Both the position numbers and the translations under genes were made by a program. 64,000 bases of DNA. Source: Euleptes europaea (Eukaryota; Chordata; Lepidosauria; Squamata; Sphaerodactylidae). Position 1 is the first letter of the stretch, and the number at the start of each line of letters is the position of its first letter. The stretch lies in the NCBI RefSeq assembly GCF_029931775.1, contig NC_079324.1, positions 61,201,268-61,265,267 of the forward strand, given 5' to 3'. Below, piece after piece: positions 9,806 to 22,200 of this stretch. Below the pieces are notes generated by a model. That model was not told the DNA's origin. It saw only the letters and a program-made list of their open reading frames with translations, and searched no databases.

Positions 9806-10204
9806 AAGTCAGGAACACCAGGCCCCATTCTGGCATCTGTGCCCTGAAGCAGTTGCTTCATGTTGTTTCACATGAAACATGCCTTGATGCAGGAGAACAA
9901 TGTGGTATCTTTTCATTGCTTTTTTGTTTTAATTACTTTTTATTGAGGATCTTTCCTTAGTGGGGGACAATTGCTAGAAGGGGAGCTGCTGGTGGGTCTG
10001 ATGGAGCAGCTATTGGAGCTTGGAGGCAGTGATCTCCCCCACCTGAAGGGGGCTGGGGTATGTATATGCGAAGTAGTAATTTCAAATTTGGGACAGACAG
10101 TGACTGCAGCCATTAAGAGCTGAGTCGGCTTGTCCCTGCATAGCTCCATTCTGGATGCAGTCTCTTGGTCATGCTGGCATGTAACACAGTGTCCCAGGGA
10201 AACT

Positions 10205-10421
10205 GGGGTTGTCAGCCTCCAGGTTGGGCCGGGAGATCTCCCAGAATTACAACTGATCTCCAGACGACAGAGTTCAGTTTCCCTGGAAAAAAGGGCCGCT
10301 TTGGAGGGTGAAGTCTACAGCGTTCTACTCTGCTGAGCTGCTTCCCTTCCCGTAACCCAGTCCTCCCCTAGTGCGGCCCCCCCAAATCTCCCGGAATTTC
10401 CCAGCTCGGAGTTGGCAACTT
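10205..10421. mobile_element. hAT MITE (TAGGGTTGCCA family)
   Basis: GGGGTTGTCAGCCTCCAGG start, GATCTCCAGACGACAGAG body and GGAGTTGGCAACTTA end; same subfamily as the 9587 copy. Confidence 0.78.
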
Positions 10422-10633
10422 ATGGGGAGCTGGTTTGGAGGCAGGGAGAGGGTGGATTCTTCACCCACAGGTCCTAAAGTAAAGCTTGCAGAGTATGGAT
10501 AGCACTGCCACCTGGTGGCCATAAATAATACTCTGTTCTCCAATGCCCCCTTTAAAAACACACACACAAATACTATTATGTCACAATGCAAACCCTTAAA
10601 CTCCTGCCATTCTAGACTCTGCTTGTATGTTAT

Positions 10634-10881
10634 GGAGTTGAAGAAGAAGAGTTGGTTTTTATATGCCAACTTTCTCTACCACTTAAGGGAGACTCAAACC
10701 GGCTTACAATCACCTTCCCTTCCCCTCCCCACAACAGACACCATGTGAGGTAGGTGGGGCTGAGAGAGACTAGTCCAAGGTCACCCAGCTGACTTCATGG
10801 GTTGGAGTGGGGAAACAAATCCAGTTCTCCAGATTAGCCTCCGCCGCTCATGTGGAGGAGTGGGGAATCAAACCCGGTTTG
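10634..10881 (-). repeat. MIR/CORE-type tRNA SINE
   Basis: Reverse copy from AAGAAGAAGAGTTGG through GGTAGGTGGGGCTGAGAGAG to GGAATCAAACCCGGTT; the far tRNA head is missing. Confidence 0.82.
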
Positions 10882-11213
10882 AGTAGAGTAGGAGAGCAGG
10901 CCAGAAGTCAACTTTTAGATAACCAGTCGGAAGGGGGTGGGGTGGGTAACAGGCCAAGCCTCCCGCTGTTACCTGTGGGAAATCTAACCACTATTTTCGC
11001 CGCATCCTTTTTCTCTGCCTCCCCCCTGACATGTGGGAGGGCCATAGAGGACCTCTGCTCCCTGGCACACCCTGGCCTTGGTTTCCTGCGAGCAGCAGGG
11101 AGGATTGCCAGATCGGGAGGCCAGATTCAGACTGCAGCCAGCTGGCGGTGGCAGTTTCCTGCTGCAAAACTGAAGATAAACTTGAGGAAGTTTTGAGTTG
11201 CTCGCATCCATGC

Positions 11214-11500
11214 CTAAGGCAGGAGTCTGCAACGTGGTGCCCAGGGTGGAGCCTGAGGAGGGCGGGGTTTGGGGAGGGGAGGGACTTCAATGCCATAGAG
11301 TCCAGTGGTCCAAGTGGCCATTTTCTCCAGGTGAACTGATCTCTATTGGCTGGAGATCACTAGTAATAGCAGGAGATCTCCAGCTAGTACCTGGCGGTTG
11401 GCAACCCTTTCCACCTCCCACGGTGACCATTTTGTGGTTGCGCCTGTGTCAGAATTCCAAAGGTGTCCACAGGCTCGAAAGGGTTCGGGGGCCCTGCCCT
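11214..11500. mobile_element. hAT element (CAGGGGTCCCCAAC family) with nested MITE
   Basis: The outer element reads GTCTGCAACGTGGTGCCCA at the left and CTGTGTCAGAATTCCAAAGG ... GGGTTCGGGGGCCCTGCC at the right, matching the ends of the longer copy at 30927-31690. A reverse-orientation TAGGGTTGCCA MITE sits inside at about 11238-11407 (GGTGGAGCCTGAGG ... GGCGGTTGGCAACCC). Confidence 0.65.
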
Positions 11501-11920
11501 AAGGTGAAGCCCGTGTCCGCAGATGTGTGTTGGGAGAATCTGCCTGTGACTTTACAGGATCAGAAGCTCTTCTTTGGACTGCTCCCACAGCATCCCCTGG
11601 GATCCTTCAAGCACTGCAGAGGTCAGCAGCAACATCTTTTTGCTGAACAGGAACCTTGTGGGAACTGGAGGTGGTTTGGCCTCCCTCAGGGGTATCCTCT
11701 TCCACCTCTTTGAAGGATTTTTACAATCAGCTTATACGCTGAAAAGCACTCTAGAGATTCTGCTCAAGCTCAAATATTTTGGTGCCTGGGACAGAAAAAA
11801 ACCTGCCTTATACTGCTCCCAAATAGGGAGGAAATTATACCTCAATCAAAAAAAGATAAATGATAGACCTAGATAAAAAGATCAAAATGTCTATAATTTT
11901 ATCCAATCAGTGCACATGGC
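11501..11920. other. Non-repetitive stretch
   Basis: Plus-strand open frames run through here, but they start in repeats and show no domain; I see no gene. Confidence 0.45.
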
Positions 11921-11921
11921 T

Positions 11922-12208
11922 CTCCTCTCCTGTGTTTTATCCTCAAAACAACCCTGTGGGGTAGGATAGGTTGAGAGAGAGGGACTGGCCAAACTTCATG
12001 GCTGAGTGGTGCTCAGGATAATGCTGCCGCAGTCGTCTTGTTTGTGGGCTTCCTAGAGGCACCTGGTTGGCCATTGTGTGAACAGACTGTTGGACTTGAT
12101 GGGCCTCGGTCTGATCCAGCAGGGCTATTCTTACATTCTTACGAGTAGGGCATTTGAACCCAGGTCTGCCCAATCCCCAAGTCCACCACTCTGCCCACTG
12201 TACCACTG
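11922..12208 (-). repeat. MIR/CORE-type SINE with nested CR1 end
   Basis: Outer reverse SINE (TGTTTTATCCTCAAAACAAC ... GGCATTTGAACCCAGGTCTG) is interrupted at about 12003-12146 by a plus-strand CR1 3' end (GCCACCTGG-type block, CTTGATGGGCCTCGGTCTGA, TTCTTACATTCTTACG). Confidence 0.7.
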
Positions 12209-12517
12209 AGAGCTAGCGTGGTATAGTGGTTAAGAGCAGTGGACTCTAATCTGAAGAACCCGGTTAGATTCCCCACTCCTCTACATGAGCAGCAGAGGCT
12301 AATCTGGTGAACCGGTTTGGTTTCCTCACTCCTCCACATGAAGCCTGCTGGGTGACCTTGGGCCAGCCACAGTTCTCTCCAAACTCTCTCAGCCCCACCT
12401 ACCTCACAAGGTGTCTGCTGTGGGGAGGGAGAAGGGAAGGTGATTGTAAGCTGGTTTGAAACTCCTTAAAGGTAGAGAAAATAAGGGTATAAAAACCAAC
12501 TCTTCTTCTCTTATCCT
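12209..12517 (+). repeat. MIR/CORE-type tRNA SINE
   Basis: GAGAGCTAGCGTGGTATAGT head, CORE block and AAAACCAACTCTTCTTCTC end; full length. Confidence 0.85.
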
Positions 12518-12579
12518 GTCACACACACACCCCTACTGTGATCGCTTCATTTCAGTGGGATTTAGAGATCCATTACAAT

Positions 12580-12665
12580 AACTAAATGGAACCTCCATGG
12601 ACAGAGGCAGGGTACCTCTGAATACCAGTTGGTGGGGAGGCAACAATAGAGGAGGCTTTGGCATT
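12580..12665 (+). repeat. CR1-type 3' UTR fragment (second family)
   Basis: GGAACCTCCATGGACAGAGG then CCTCTGAATACCAGTTGG; same family as the 39110 copy. Confidence 0.55.
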
Positions 12666-13205
12666 CCTCACAGGAGTTGGACAACATCCAAGTTTCCAAG
12701 TTGGAACTGATTCTGGGTTGTTCTGAGAATGAAAGAGACACAGAATGTCACGTCTAGCACTTTGCTAAATAAAAAAAAAGGTGGGAAAGTCCTTTGCAAA
12801 TAAATGCTAAAATAATCCTGAGTAAAGCATGTTGTATTTGTTTGAAAATCTGCATTCAACTCTGCTTTCTTCCCATAGGGGCCTCCCCTGCTGGCTTGGC
12901 TGGGGCCTGTCTGAAATGCTAGGCCTCAAGTGGTGTGCCCTGGGGCGAACCCAGGCAGCCTGGGACAAAAGGAAGGGCCATTTTCTTAAGGATTGTAAAT
13001 CTCTCTTCAGAGGGTCTCAATGGCTAGGAAATGGCCCCCATTGTGGGAGTCTGAAGAAACAGCAGGTGAGCATCACATTTTAAAGATGCTCCACTCCTTG
13101 TGCAGAGGCCAAGGCTTCCGGCCATGAGATCTGGCGTAGTTTGGGGGCAGGGGCCTGCTCTCTGGAGTGCTGTTGGAAATCATAATGATAAACTACAATT
13201 CTCTA
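12666..13205. other. Non-repetitive stretch
   Basis: No gene or clear repeat; a short A-rich run at about 12770. Confidence 0.45.
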
Positions 13206-13525
13206 AACTACAAAGAAGAAGAAGAAGTAGTAGTAGTATTTTTTATATGCTGGCTTTCTCTACCACTTAAGGAAGAATCAAACCGGCTTACAATCACCTT
13301 CCCCTCCCCACAACAGACACCCTGTGAGGTAGGTGGGGCTGAGAGAATGTGACTAGCCCAAGGTCCCCCAGCTGGCTTGATGTGGAGGAGTGGAGAAACT
13401 AACCCGGTTCACCAGATTAGCCTCCACCGCTCATGTGGAGGAGTGGGGAATCAAACCCGGATTTCCAGATCAGAGTCTACAGCTCCAAACCACCGCTCTT
13501 AACCGCTACACCACGCTGGCTCTCC
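13206..13525 (-). repeat. MIR/CORE-type tRNA SINE
   Basis: Reverse full-length copy, from AAGAAGAAGAAGTAG through CTTACAATCACCTTCC to CTACACCACGCTGGCTCTC. Confidence 0.85.
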
Positions 13526-13610
13526 CTTGTGCTGCTGTGCAAACACAGCCTATCAGTTCACATGCCTGTGTGTGTGTTTCATTCTCGTGAACCAAAGTTG
13601 CCTATTGCAT

Positions 13611-13865
13611 TTATTTGGGAAGAGCCCTGCTGGATCGTACCAAGGGTCCTGGGAGCTCCGTGTCCTGTTTTCCAGAGCAGTCAATCAAATGCCACAGCGA
13701 AGCCCACAAAACAGCCCCCCCACTGTTGCCCCCTCCAGGCCAATGGCACTCACTGATAGAGTGCCTCTGGATATGGAGGTTCGATTTAGCTATCATGGCT
13801 CATAGTCAGCGGTACACCTTGAATTTGTCCAATCCCTTATCTAAGCCTGTCTTTGAGGAACGTTC
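13611..13865 (-). repeat. CR1-type LINE 3' UTR (second family)
   Basis: GAGCCCTGCTGGATCGTACC start, GCCTCTGGATATGGAGGTTC block and TTGTCCAATCCCTTATCTAA; old. Confidence 0.6.
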
Positions 13866-14230
13866 GGGTTTGTTGGTCGGACTTGTTTTGCATTTGATTA
13901 TTTAAATTTGTTAAAATTGCTCCAATTTTACACACACACCCCGTTGATGCTATAATTAAAAAAAAAACATTTTATTCACTTTCATGGTGCAGATTTTATC
14001 ATTCAATCAAGTGGCCAACCACCACAAAAACAATGCACAGGAGCATGGAGCTTTCAAAATAAACACAGATGGATTATCTATGTGTGTATGTTTGCACAGA
14101 TCTCATTTATAAATACATTGTTTTGCAATTGCTTTTTACACCATTTAGCAGAGTTATTTGTATACATATTAATGACTTCCACAAAGCTCCGCACCCACCG
14201 GTTTTGGTCTCATTGCCAAGGATGGGGTGA

Positions 14231-15795
14231 TTTGTGTGTGTGTGTGTGTATGTGTTAAGTGCCATCAAGTCACTTCCGATTCATGGCGACCCTATGAATC
14301 AATGGCCCCCAAAACGTCCTATCTTTGACAGCCTTGCTCAGATCTTGCAATCTGAGGGTTGTGGCTTCCTTGATAGAGTCAATCCATCTCTTGTTGGGTC
14401 TTCCTCTTTTCCTGCTCCCCTCAACTTTTCCTAGCATGACTGTCTTTTCCAGTGACTCTTGTCTTCTCATAATGTGACCAAAATACAACAGCTTCAGTTT
14501 AGTCATTTCAGCTTCTAGGGTCAGGCTTGATTTGATCTATAACCCACTGATTTGTTTTTTTGGCAGTCCAGGGTGTCCGTAACACTCTCCTCCAACAACA
14601 CTCTCCTCCAACAACTACTTTCTTCCTATTAGCTTTCTTCCTATCAGCTTTCTTCAATGTCCAGCTTTCACACCCATGCACAGTAATAGGGAATACGATG
14701 GCATGAATTAACTTGATCTTGGTGGCCAGTGACACATCCTTACACTTAAGAATCTTTTCTAGCTAATTCATGGCTGCCCTTCCCAGTCTCAATCTCCTTC
14801 TGATTTCTTGGCTGCAGTCTCCCTTTTGGTTGATGGAGCCAAGGAATAGAAAGTCTTCAACAATTTCAATTTCCTCATTGTCAACCTTGAAGTTGTGTAA
14901 TTCTCCTGTAGTCATTACTTTTGTCTTCTTGATGTTCAGCTGCAGTCCTGCGTTGGCACTTTCTCTTTTAACTTTCAGCAGTAGTCGTTTCAAGTCTTTG
15001 CCGTTTTCTGCCAGTAATGTAGTATCATCGGCATATCTCAAATTGTTAATGTTCCTCCCTCCAATTTTCACTCCACCTTCATCTAAATCTAAGCCAGCTT
15101 TCCTAATTATATGTTCTGCAAATAGATTGAAGAGATAGGGAGATAAAATACATCCTTGTCTGACACCTTTGCCAATTGGAAACCATTCCGTTTCTCCACA
15201 TTCTGTTCTAACTGTGGCCTCTTGTCCAGAGTACAGGTTGCGCATCAAAACAATCAGATGTAGTGGCACACCCATTTCCTTTAAAACCAGCCATAGCTTT
15301 TCATGATCCACACAGTCAAAAGCTTTGCTGTAATCTATGAAACACAAGCTGATTTTCTTCTGAAATTGTCTGGTATGCTCCAGTAACCAACGTATATTTG
15401 CAATATGCTCTCTAGTGCCTCTTCCTTTTCTGTATCCAGCTTGAATATCAGGCATTTCTCGTTCCATACAGCCTTTGCTGTAAGATTTTGAGCATCACTT
15501 TACTTGCATGAGAAATTAATGCGATGGTCCGTTAGTTGCTGCAGTCTTTGACATCTCCTTGGGAATTGGAATGTAAACTGATAATTTCCAGTTTGTGGGC
15601 CATTGTTTTGTTTTCCATATCTGTTGGCATATTCTTGTCAAGATTTTGATGGACTCTGTTTCTGTGGCTTGGAATAGCTCTATTGATATCCCATCTGCTC
15701 CTGGTGATTTGTTTCTCTCAATTGCTCTCAGTGCAGCTTTCACTTCACTTTCTAAAACTGTAGGTTCTTCAAAAGATTCTTCTTCTAGTGATTTA
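14231..15795 (-). mobile_element. Bov-B (RTE-clade) LINE, 5' truncated
   Basis: The minus strand encodes the Bov-B reverse transcriptase. 15790-15516 carries SPGADGISIELFQA (RT motif region). 15467-14763 carries IQAGYRKGRGTREHIANIRW, CFIDYSKAFDCVDHEKLW, GVRQGCILSPYLFNLFAEHI and the catalytic LRYADD. 14735-14508 carries HGCESWTLKKAD, and 14506-14270 carries LLYFGHIMRR, the known C-terminal blocks. The reading frame is broken between these segments, and the endonuclease half is missing, so the copy is dead. The 3' end (AAGTGCCATCAAGTCACTTC in plus sense) and (GT)n at 14231-14252 mark the tail. Bov-B is the family known for transfer between squamates and ruminants. The truncated 5' end lies about 415 bp from the TMEM120B start codon. 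Confidence 0.95.
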
Positions 15796-16209
15796 CAGCC
15801 TGCAAATGATCCGCGAAGGGTTAACTTCCGAGAGGTTTTGGCGAGGGTGGGGGGGAGGTGGGCGGGGCCTGCGAGAGGCCCGGTTTTGGCCTCCCAATCG
15901 CGAAGAGGAGGAGGAGAAGACGGCCCCGGGAGTGCGCGCCTGCGCAGTCGACCCCTTCGTCTGGCTGCCCATATTAATGACTCTCTCTCGCCCCTTGGCT
16001 GGGGGTTGAAGGGCCCGGCCGCGGGTCTGCGCCTTGTTCTCCGGCGGCATGCGTGCCGCCCGGCCTGCCCGGGGTCCGGCTGCTTGCAAAGCGCGGCTCT
16101 GAGCCTCCGGGCTTCGGGGGGTCCCATCAAACCCCCTTTTTTGGGGGGGCCTGATGACGCCGGGCGTGCACGTGGCCCCGGGAGCGGCGGGGGGCTGGCG
16201 TTGAGCGGC

Positions 16210-16278
16210 ATGGGGCCGCCCCTGGAGAAGTGCCGGGCCGACTGGCAGGAGCTCGAGGAGGACTTCCAGCAGCTCCAG
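16210..16278 (+). CDS. TMEM120B: TMEM120B exon 1 (coding)
   Basis: Residues 1-23 ([19 protein letters not shown] then QQLQ), ending on a codon boundary before GTAGGC. Human MSGQLERCEREWHELEGEF is at the same place. Confidence 0.93.
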
Positions 16279-19200
16279 GTAGGCTGGGCCGGCGGGACGC
16301 CGGGCTCTGCGGAGCGACTCCCGGCACAGGCACCTGCAGCCGGCTAGGGGGTCTTTTGGGGAGGGGGGCTGCGCTCCCCAAAGACCCCCTAGCCTGCTGC
16401 AGGTGCCGGCGCCGGGACTGGGTGTCGCGGGGCAGGCTGAGGCTGGGGGAGATTCGGGGAGGTTGGAAAGACACCGGCCATTTATGCACGGGAGGTTTGG
16501 CCTTGGATTTGCCGCTCTCTAGATGCACGTTTTGCCCATCCAAATTCTCAGAACTCAACAATAAGGCCCCATGTAGAGTTCTGAGAATTTGGATGGGCAA
16601 AATGTGCATCTAGAGAGCGGCAAATCCAAGGCCAAACCTCCCGTGCATAAATGGCCTGCATTGGGGCTTATTGCTGAGGTTTGAGAATTTGGATGGGAGA
16701 AATGCACTTTTAGAGGGGCAAATCCAATGCAAAACCTTCCATGCATAAATGGCCATTTGTTGAGTTCTGAGAATTCGGATGGGGAAAATGCGCATCTAAA
16801 TGGCCATCGCGAGAGGGGGAGAGGAGCTTGGAGAGCCGGCCGTGCGCGGGGCTTTGCTTCGGGGCCGGCCCTGCCGGCTGCCTGGGCTGGAGAGCGCAAG
16901 CGGCGCGCAAGGAGGCGGCGCGTCTCCCTCTCTCCCTGGGAGAAGGAGGGACCGACGCAAGGCCGCGCGCTTTCAGGGCTCTTTCGGCCGGGCTGGCGCG
17001 CGTTCGGCTGCGCCGCTTTGGATCGCGCGCAGCGGCGGCCAGCGAGCGCGCAGACCGAGGCGGGCGGCCGGGTGCGCAACATGGGGGGGGGCATCACTGC
17101 GAGGGAGCAACGTACAGTCTCAAGGGTACCACCTCCCTCGAGCCTTATCCGTGGCGCAGCCTTGCGTTGGAGCCGGGCATCCTCTGCACCTTGCAAGGGA
17201 TCCTGGGGAAGAGCCGTAGCTCAGTGGTAGAGCATCTGCTTGGCATGCAGAATGTCCCAGGTTCAGTCCCCGGCATCTCCAGTTAAAGGGACTAGGCAAG
17301 CAGGTGATGTGAAAGACCCCTGCCTGAGACCCTGGAGAGCCGCTGCCGGTCTGAGTAGACATTGCTGACTTTGATGGGCCAAGGGTCTGACTCAGTATAA
17401 GGGAGGGGCTGTGGCTCAGTGATAGAGCATCTGCGTGGCATGCAGAAGGTCCCTGGTTCAATCCCCAGCATCTCCAGTTAAAGGGGCTAGGCAAGTAGGT
17501 AATGTGAAAGACCTCTGCCTGGCACCCTGGAGAGCCACTGCCAGTCTAAGTAGACAGTAGATGGAGCAAAGGTCATGTGTGGGTGTGTGAGAAAAAAAGA
17601 GTTGTCCTCCCTCTTTCCCCGTGCCCTTCAGCGCAGCTGCTTGAGGTGCCAAAACCCCTGGGGGGGCACCTCTTCCATTCTCTGTCTGGCCTTCCTTTCT
17701 GCAGGATCGTGGCTGTACCTGCAGCCCAGGGGATGCTTCACGCTTCCTGGCTGTGGGAAAGCAGCCTTGCACTGTTCCCTGGGTGGGGCCGGTGGGGCCG
17801 GGCGGTGGATTCCCCACTGCAGAGGGCAAGGTTGCAGCCGAACATTTGAGAGACCTTTTGCACAAGGAGACGGGCTCAGGTTTCGGCAATCTGCCCAGGA
17901 GGGGGTGGGGGCATCTGCCTCCCTCTTGGGTATTTTCTAGGCCCTGCAGCGGAGCGCATTAGATGTTTGTAATAAATAATAATATTGGGCGTTTGCAAAG
18001 CAGTTTCCCTGGGGAAGGAGTTTCATGTTCATTACCACCTTGTAACCCATAAATATAACCAATCAGCACTTTGGTGTTTGGGAGAGTAGCTGGGTTAGTC
18101 TGTTATTACTGCAGCCCCAAAAAACCTTCTGACATCTGAAAGATTCAGGGTGGTGTTGTGGCACCAGAAAGCTCAGAGACCCCAAGGTTCTCTGTGTGTG
18201 CGGTGATGCTGCTTTAGTTTTAAATTGCTGACGTGCAGTCTATTTAGAAAATTTCAGACAAAAATTCGAAGGTGCAGTGTTGCCCCAGAAAGTCGGACCA
18301 GAACCAGCGGGTTGAAATTAGATCAAAAGAGTTTCCGTCTAGGCATTAGGAAGAATTTTCTAACAGTCAGAGCGGATCCTCAGTGGAACAGGCTTTGGAG
18401 GTGGTGAGCTCCCCTTCCCTGGAGGTTTTTCAGCAGAGGCTAGATGGCCATCTGTCAGCCATGCTGATTCTATGACCTTAGGCAGATCATGAGAGGGAGG
18501 GCATCTTGGCCATCTTCTGGGCATGCAGTAGGGGTCACTGGGGGTGTGGGGGGGAGGTGTGAATTTCCTACATTGTGCAGGGGGTTGGACTAGACAACCC
18601 TGGCCCCTTCCAACTCTATGATTCTATGAAATGGACCAATGTTGAGGGAAAATATTTTTAACATGGGAGGGGAGGAAAAACAGGGAATGGGAGGGGAACA
18701 GGGGTGAAAGAGTGAATGTGTTTGCAGTCCAGGCTTTTGAGAGAAGTCATAATATCAGAAACTCAACGTACCAGAAAGAAAAGGAGTCTTGTAGCGTCCT
18801 CAAGACTATCAGCATTTTATTCCAGCATAATCTTTGGTGGGCTAGAGCCCGTTTCTTCAGGATGGATTCTCACTTTGCAGTTACGTTGTTTCAGGGTGGA
18901 GAAAGCAAACAGTGAAGTCAAGGAAACTTGAAATGCTGGAAGTGAAATGTAATTGTGGGAAATTCAGATCTGATGAGGAAAGATACAGCAGTGATCTGAA
19001 ACAGGATATTTAGATAATCTCCTTGAAAGAGCTGGTGGCGATTCTGAGTCTCAGATAAAAGGAATCTGTCCTTCAAAGCAAGTGGCAGAGGATACATTTC
19101 CTAGCTTGTTTTGCAGCTGAGAAGATGTTTTCAAGTGCTGTGATTTTCCACACATTTCTTAGGGTGATTCTACTAAAGCGAAAAGCCTTTTCATTTCTGT

Positions 19201-22200
19201 TGAACTACAGTCTGGGTTTTAGACATGGATAAGACAAGCTCATGGTGAGGGTTTGGGGATTCTTAGGCAAGAGGGGGGGGGGCGGGCAGGGTTCCTCCAT
19301 CTTTATACACGTTAATACATTCCAGTTATAACAGTTGGGATGAGATCACCAGATACCTTTCCAGGAACTCTCCTGACTTGTAGATTGAGATCTGCTTCCC
19401 ATTCTTTCATGGGAGGAATCTCATAATTCATGCAAATCACAGTGGGTTTCAGAAGAAAAAGCTGGTTTTTATATGCCGACTTTCTCTACCACTTAAGGGA
19501 GACTCAAACCGGCTTACAATTACCTTCCCCTCCCCACAACAGACACCCTGTGAGGGAGGTGGGGCTGAGAGAGCTCTAAGAGAACTGCGACTAGCCCAAG
19601 GTCACCCAGCTGGCTTCATGTGTAGGAGCAGGGAATCAAACCCGGTTCTCCAGATTAGAGTCTGCTGCTCCAAACCACCGCTCTTAACCATTACACCACA
19701 CTGGCAGATAGGGCTTCAGAGCTAGTAGAAAGCCATTATGAACAGTAGTGTCTCCTTTCAGGTTATCAAGTTTTCTTCCAAGTATCTGAATTAGGCGAGT
19801 ATATTGATAAATTATGGGTTTCTTCTTTTGGTGAGAACAGACCCATCTCTTATCCAGTCACAAACCCTGTGCTGTTTGGCTTTATGATCTCTGGTGAAGC
19901 CTGGTAGAAAGGTCAAGTTTGCTGCAGGCTGAGATGGGGCCAGTCCAGGCCTCCATCTGCCCTGTTTCCTGACTGTGGCAACAAAGAGAATGCTCGAATC
20001 TGGAAGGGCCCGCGGGGAGGGACATCCAAAGGAAGACTTTGGTGGTGTTGGGATTTAGGCACGGAGTCTTTTCTACTGAGCCTTTCCGTTAAGTACACAA
20101 CCTATTAGTGTTGGATGGCTGCTTCATAGTATAGTTTGGAGCCTGGTGCTCCCAAACTCTTATGTGGGCTATAGAACATGTGGACGCTGGATTTAGTTTT
20201 TCTACGAACAAGAGTTACTAAGATCTGAGCAAGGCTGTCAAAGATAGGACATTTTGGAGGACTTTGATTCATAGGGTCGCCATGAGTCGGAAGCGACTTG
20301 ACGGCACTTAACACACGCACACAAGAACTGGGCCATGTTTTCTGTATCTTGGGGTAGATGAAAACCAGGAGGGTTTGTACTGAATTCTTCAGTCCTGGGT
20401 AGGTTTCCTTTTATAATTCTGATATCGGCACACAATGCAACCCAGGGTGTTGGGTTACTTCCGAGTGGCTTGGTTGTACGTATTGGGGCTGTACTCCTAT
20501 TTTAAAACAAATCTGACAGAGTTCAAATAGAGGGCAAAATAACGCAGTTGGACCTCTTCAAAGTGGCCTTGCTTTTGTGCTTCCCTTGGTTGGCCACTGT
20601 GTGAACAGACTGCTGGACTTGATGGGCCTTGGTCTGATCCAGCAGGGCCTTTCTTATGTTCTTATAGTGTAGAAGAAGAAGAGTTGGTTTTTATATGCTG
20701 ACTTTCTCTACCGCTCAAGGAAGACTCAAAACGGGCTTACAATCACCTTCCCTTCCCCACAGCAGACACCCTGTGAGGCAGGTGGGGCTGAGAGAGCTCT
20801 AAGAGAACTGTGACTAGCCCAAGGTCACCCAGCTGGCTTCATGTGGAGGAGTGGGGAAACCAACCGGGTTACCAGATTAGCGTCCGCCACTCATGTGGAG
20901 GAGGAGGGATCAAACCCAGTTCTCCAGATCAGAGTCCACCGCTCTTAACCAGTACACCATGCTGGCAAGGAATGAGTAGGATATTGGGATAAAAATTCAG
21001 GTAAGGGCCTGGGTGAATAAAATTGTTCTGCCCGGTGCCTAAAAATGAGTCACATACATGCCAGAGGAGTGTCATGAGGCTGTTCTTGGGGAAGGCGAGG
21101 AATTTAATATATAATTTTTATTTACGTATTGAAGTGTGGGTTAGAAGGACACTCCCGAAGTAGCCTGGCCTGTGATGGGACAGAAGAGAAGCTGGTTCTT
21201 CAGGCTGTTGTGCTCAGTTTTGAGGTGTGTTCAACCTCTGCAGTTTCCTCAGACCGGCTAGTTACTTCTTGGGTTTCTGTCTGACCAGCCCTTCCTTGGG
21301 AAATGGGCAAACGATCCCCTGTCCTCGTTCTGCCCTCACAACAACCCGCTGAGGTAGAATCATAGAGTTGGAAGGTACTACCAGGGTCATCTAGTCCAAC
21401 CCCCTGCACAGTGCAGGAAATTAACAACTACCTCCCTCCATATCCCCAGTGACACCAACCCTCCCCCCGCCATGCAGGATCCCAAAATCAAAGCACTCCC
21501 AACAGATGGCCATCTAGCCTCTGCTTAAAGACCTCCAAAGACGGGGACTCCACCACCCTCTGAGGCAGTGCATTCCACCATCAAACAGCCCTCATCATCA
21601 GAAAGTTCTTCCTAATATTTAGGTGGAATCGCTTTTCTGTTAAATCCATTACTCCGTGTCCTCGTCTCTGGAGCAACAGAGAACAAGCTAGTTCCCTCAT
21701 CAACATGACATCCCTTCAAATATTTAAACATGGCTATCATGTCTCCCCTCAACCTTCTCTTTTCCATACTAAACAAACCCAACTCCCTAAGTCTCTCCTC
21801 ATAGGGCATGGATTCCAGACCTTTGACCATTCTGGTCGCCCTCCTCTGGACACGCTCCAACTTGTCAACATCCTTTTTAAATTGTGGAGCCCAAAACTGG
21901 ACACAGTATTCCAAGTGAGGTCTGACCAATGCAGAATACAGTGGTAGTATTACTTCCCTTGATCTAGACACAATACTCCTATTGATGCAGCCCAGAATTA
22001 CATTGGCCTTCTTAGCCGCCATATCACACTGTTGACTCATGTTCAGTTTGTGGTCCACTAAGACTCCCAGTTGGAGCAGATTTGAGGACCTGTGCTTCCC
22101 TGGCCAGCCATAGCCATGACCTAGCAGACCCTCTTCCCTTCCAGCGTGGCGTAGTGGTTAAGAGCGGTGGTTTGGAGCAGTGGACTGATCTGGAGAACCG

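Larger units (their letters stand above)
15800..17180. promoter_or_regulatory. TMEM120B: CpG island / TMEM120B promoter
   Basis: A GC- and CpG-rich stretch (for example GCGCGCCTGCGCAGTCG near 15930 and GCGCGCAGCGGCGGCCAGCG near 17026) surrounds TMEM120B exon 1. Upstream of the ATG there is no TATA box that I can see, as expected of a broadly used island promoter. A GC-poor repeat block (16476-16806) interrupts the island. Confidence 0.8.

Noticed and set aside
14770-15138. 122-codon plus-strand frame
   Set aside because: It is the antisense shadow of the Bov-B reverse transcriptase.
15595-16347. 250-codon plus-strand frame covering the island and TMEM120B exon 1
   Set aside because: It begins antisense to Bov-B, and the true protein starts at 16210 and leaves this frame at the exon 1 donor.
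16555-17196. 213-codon minus-strand frame in the TMEM120B island
   Set aside because: CpG-rich sequence opens frames on both strands; the frame also reads through the foldback repeat and has repetitive low-complexity content.
17218-17290. tRNA gene calls at the heads of the tRNA-headed SINEs
   Set aside because: A and B boxes are there, but the sequence continues into the common SINE body and does not fold as a complete tRNA.
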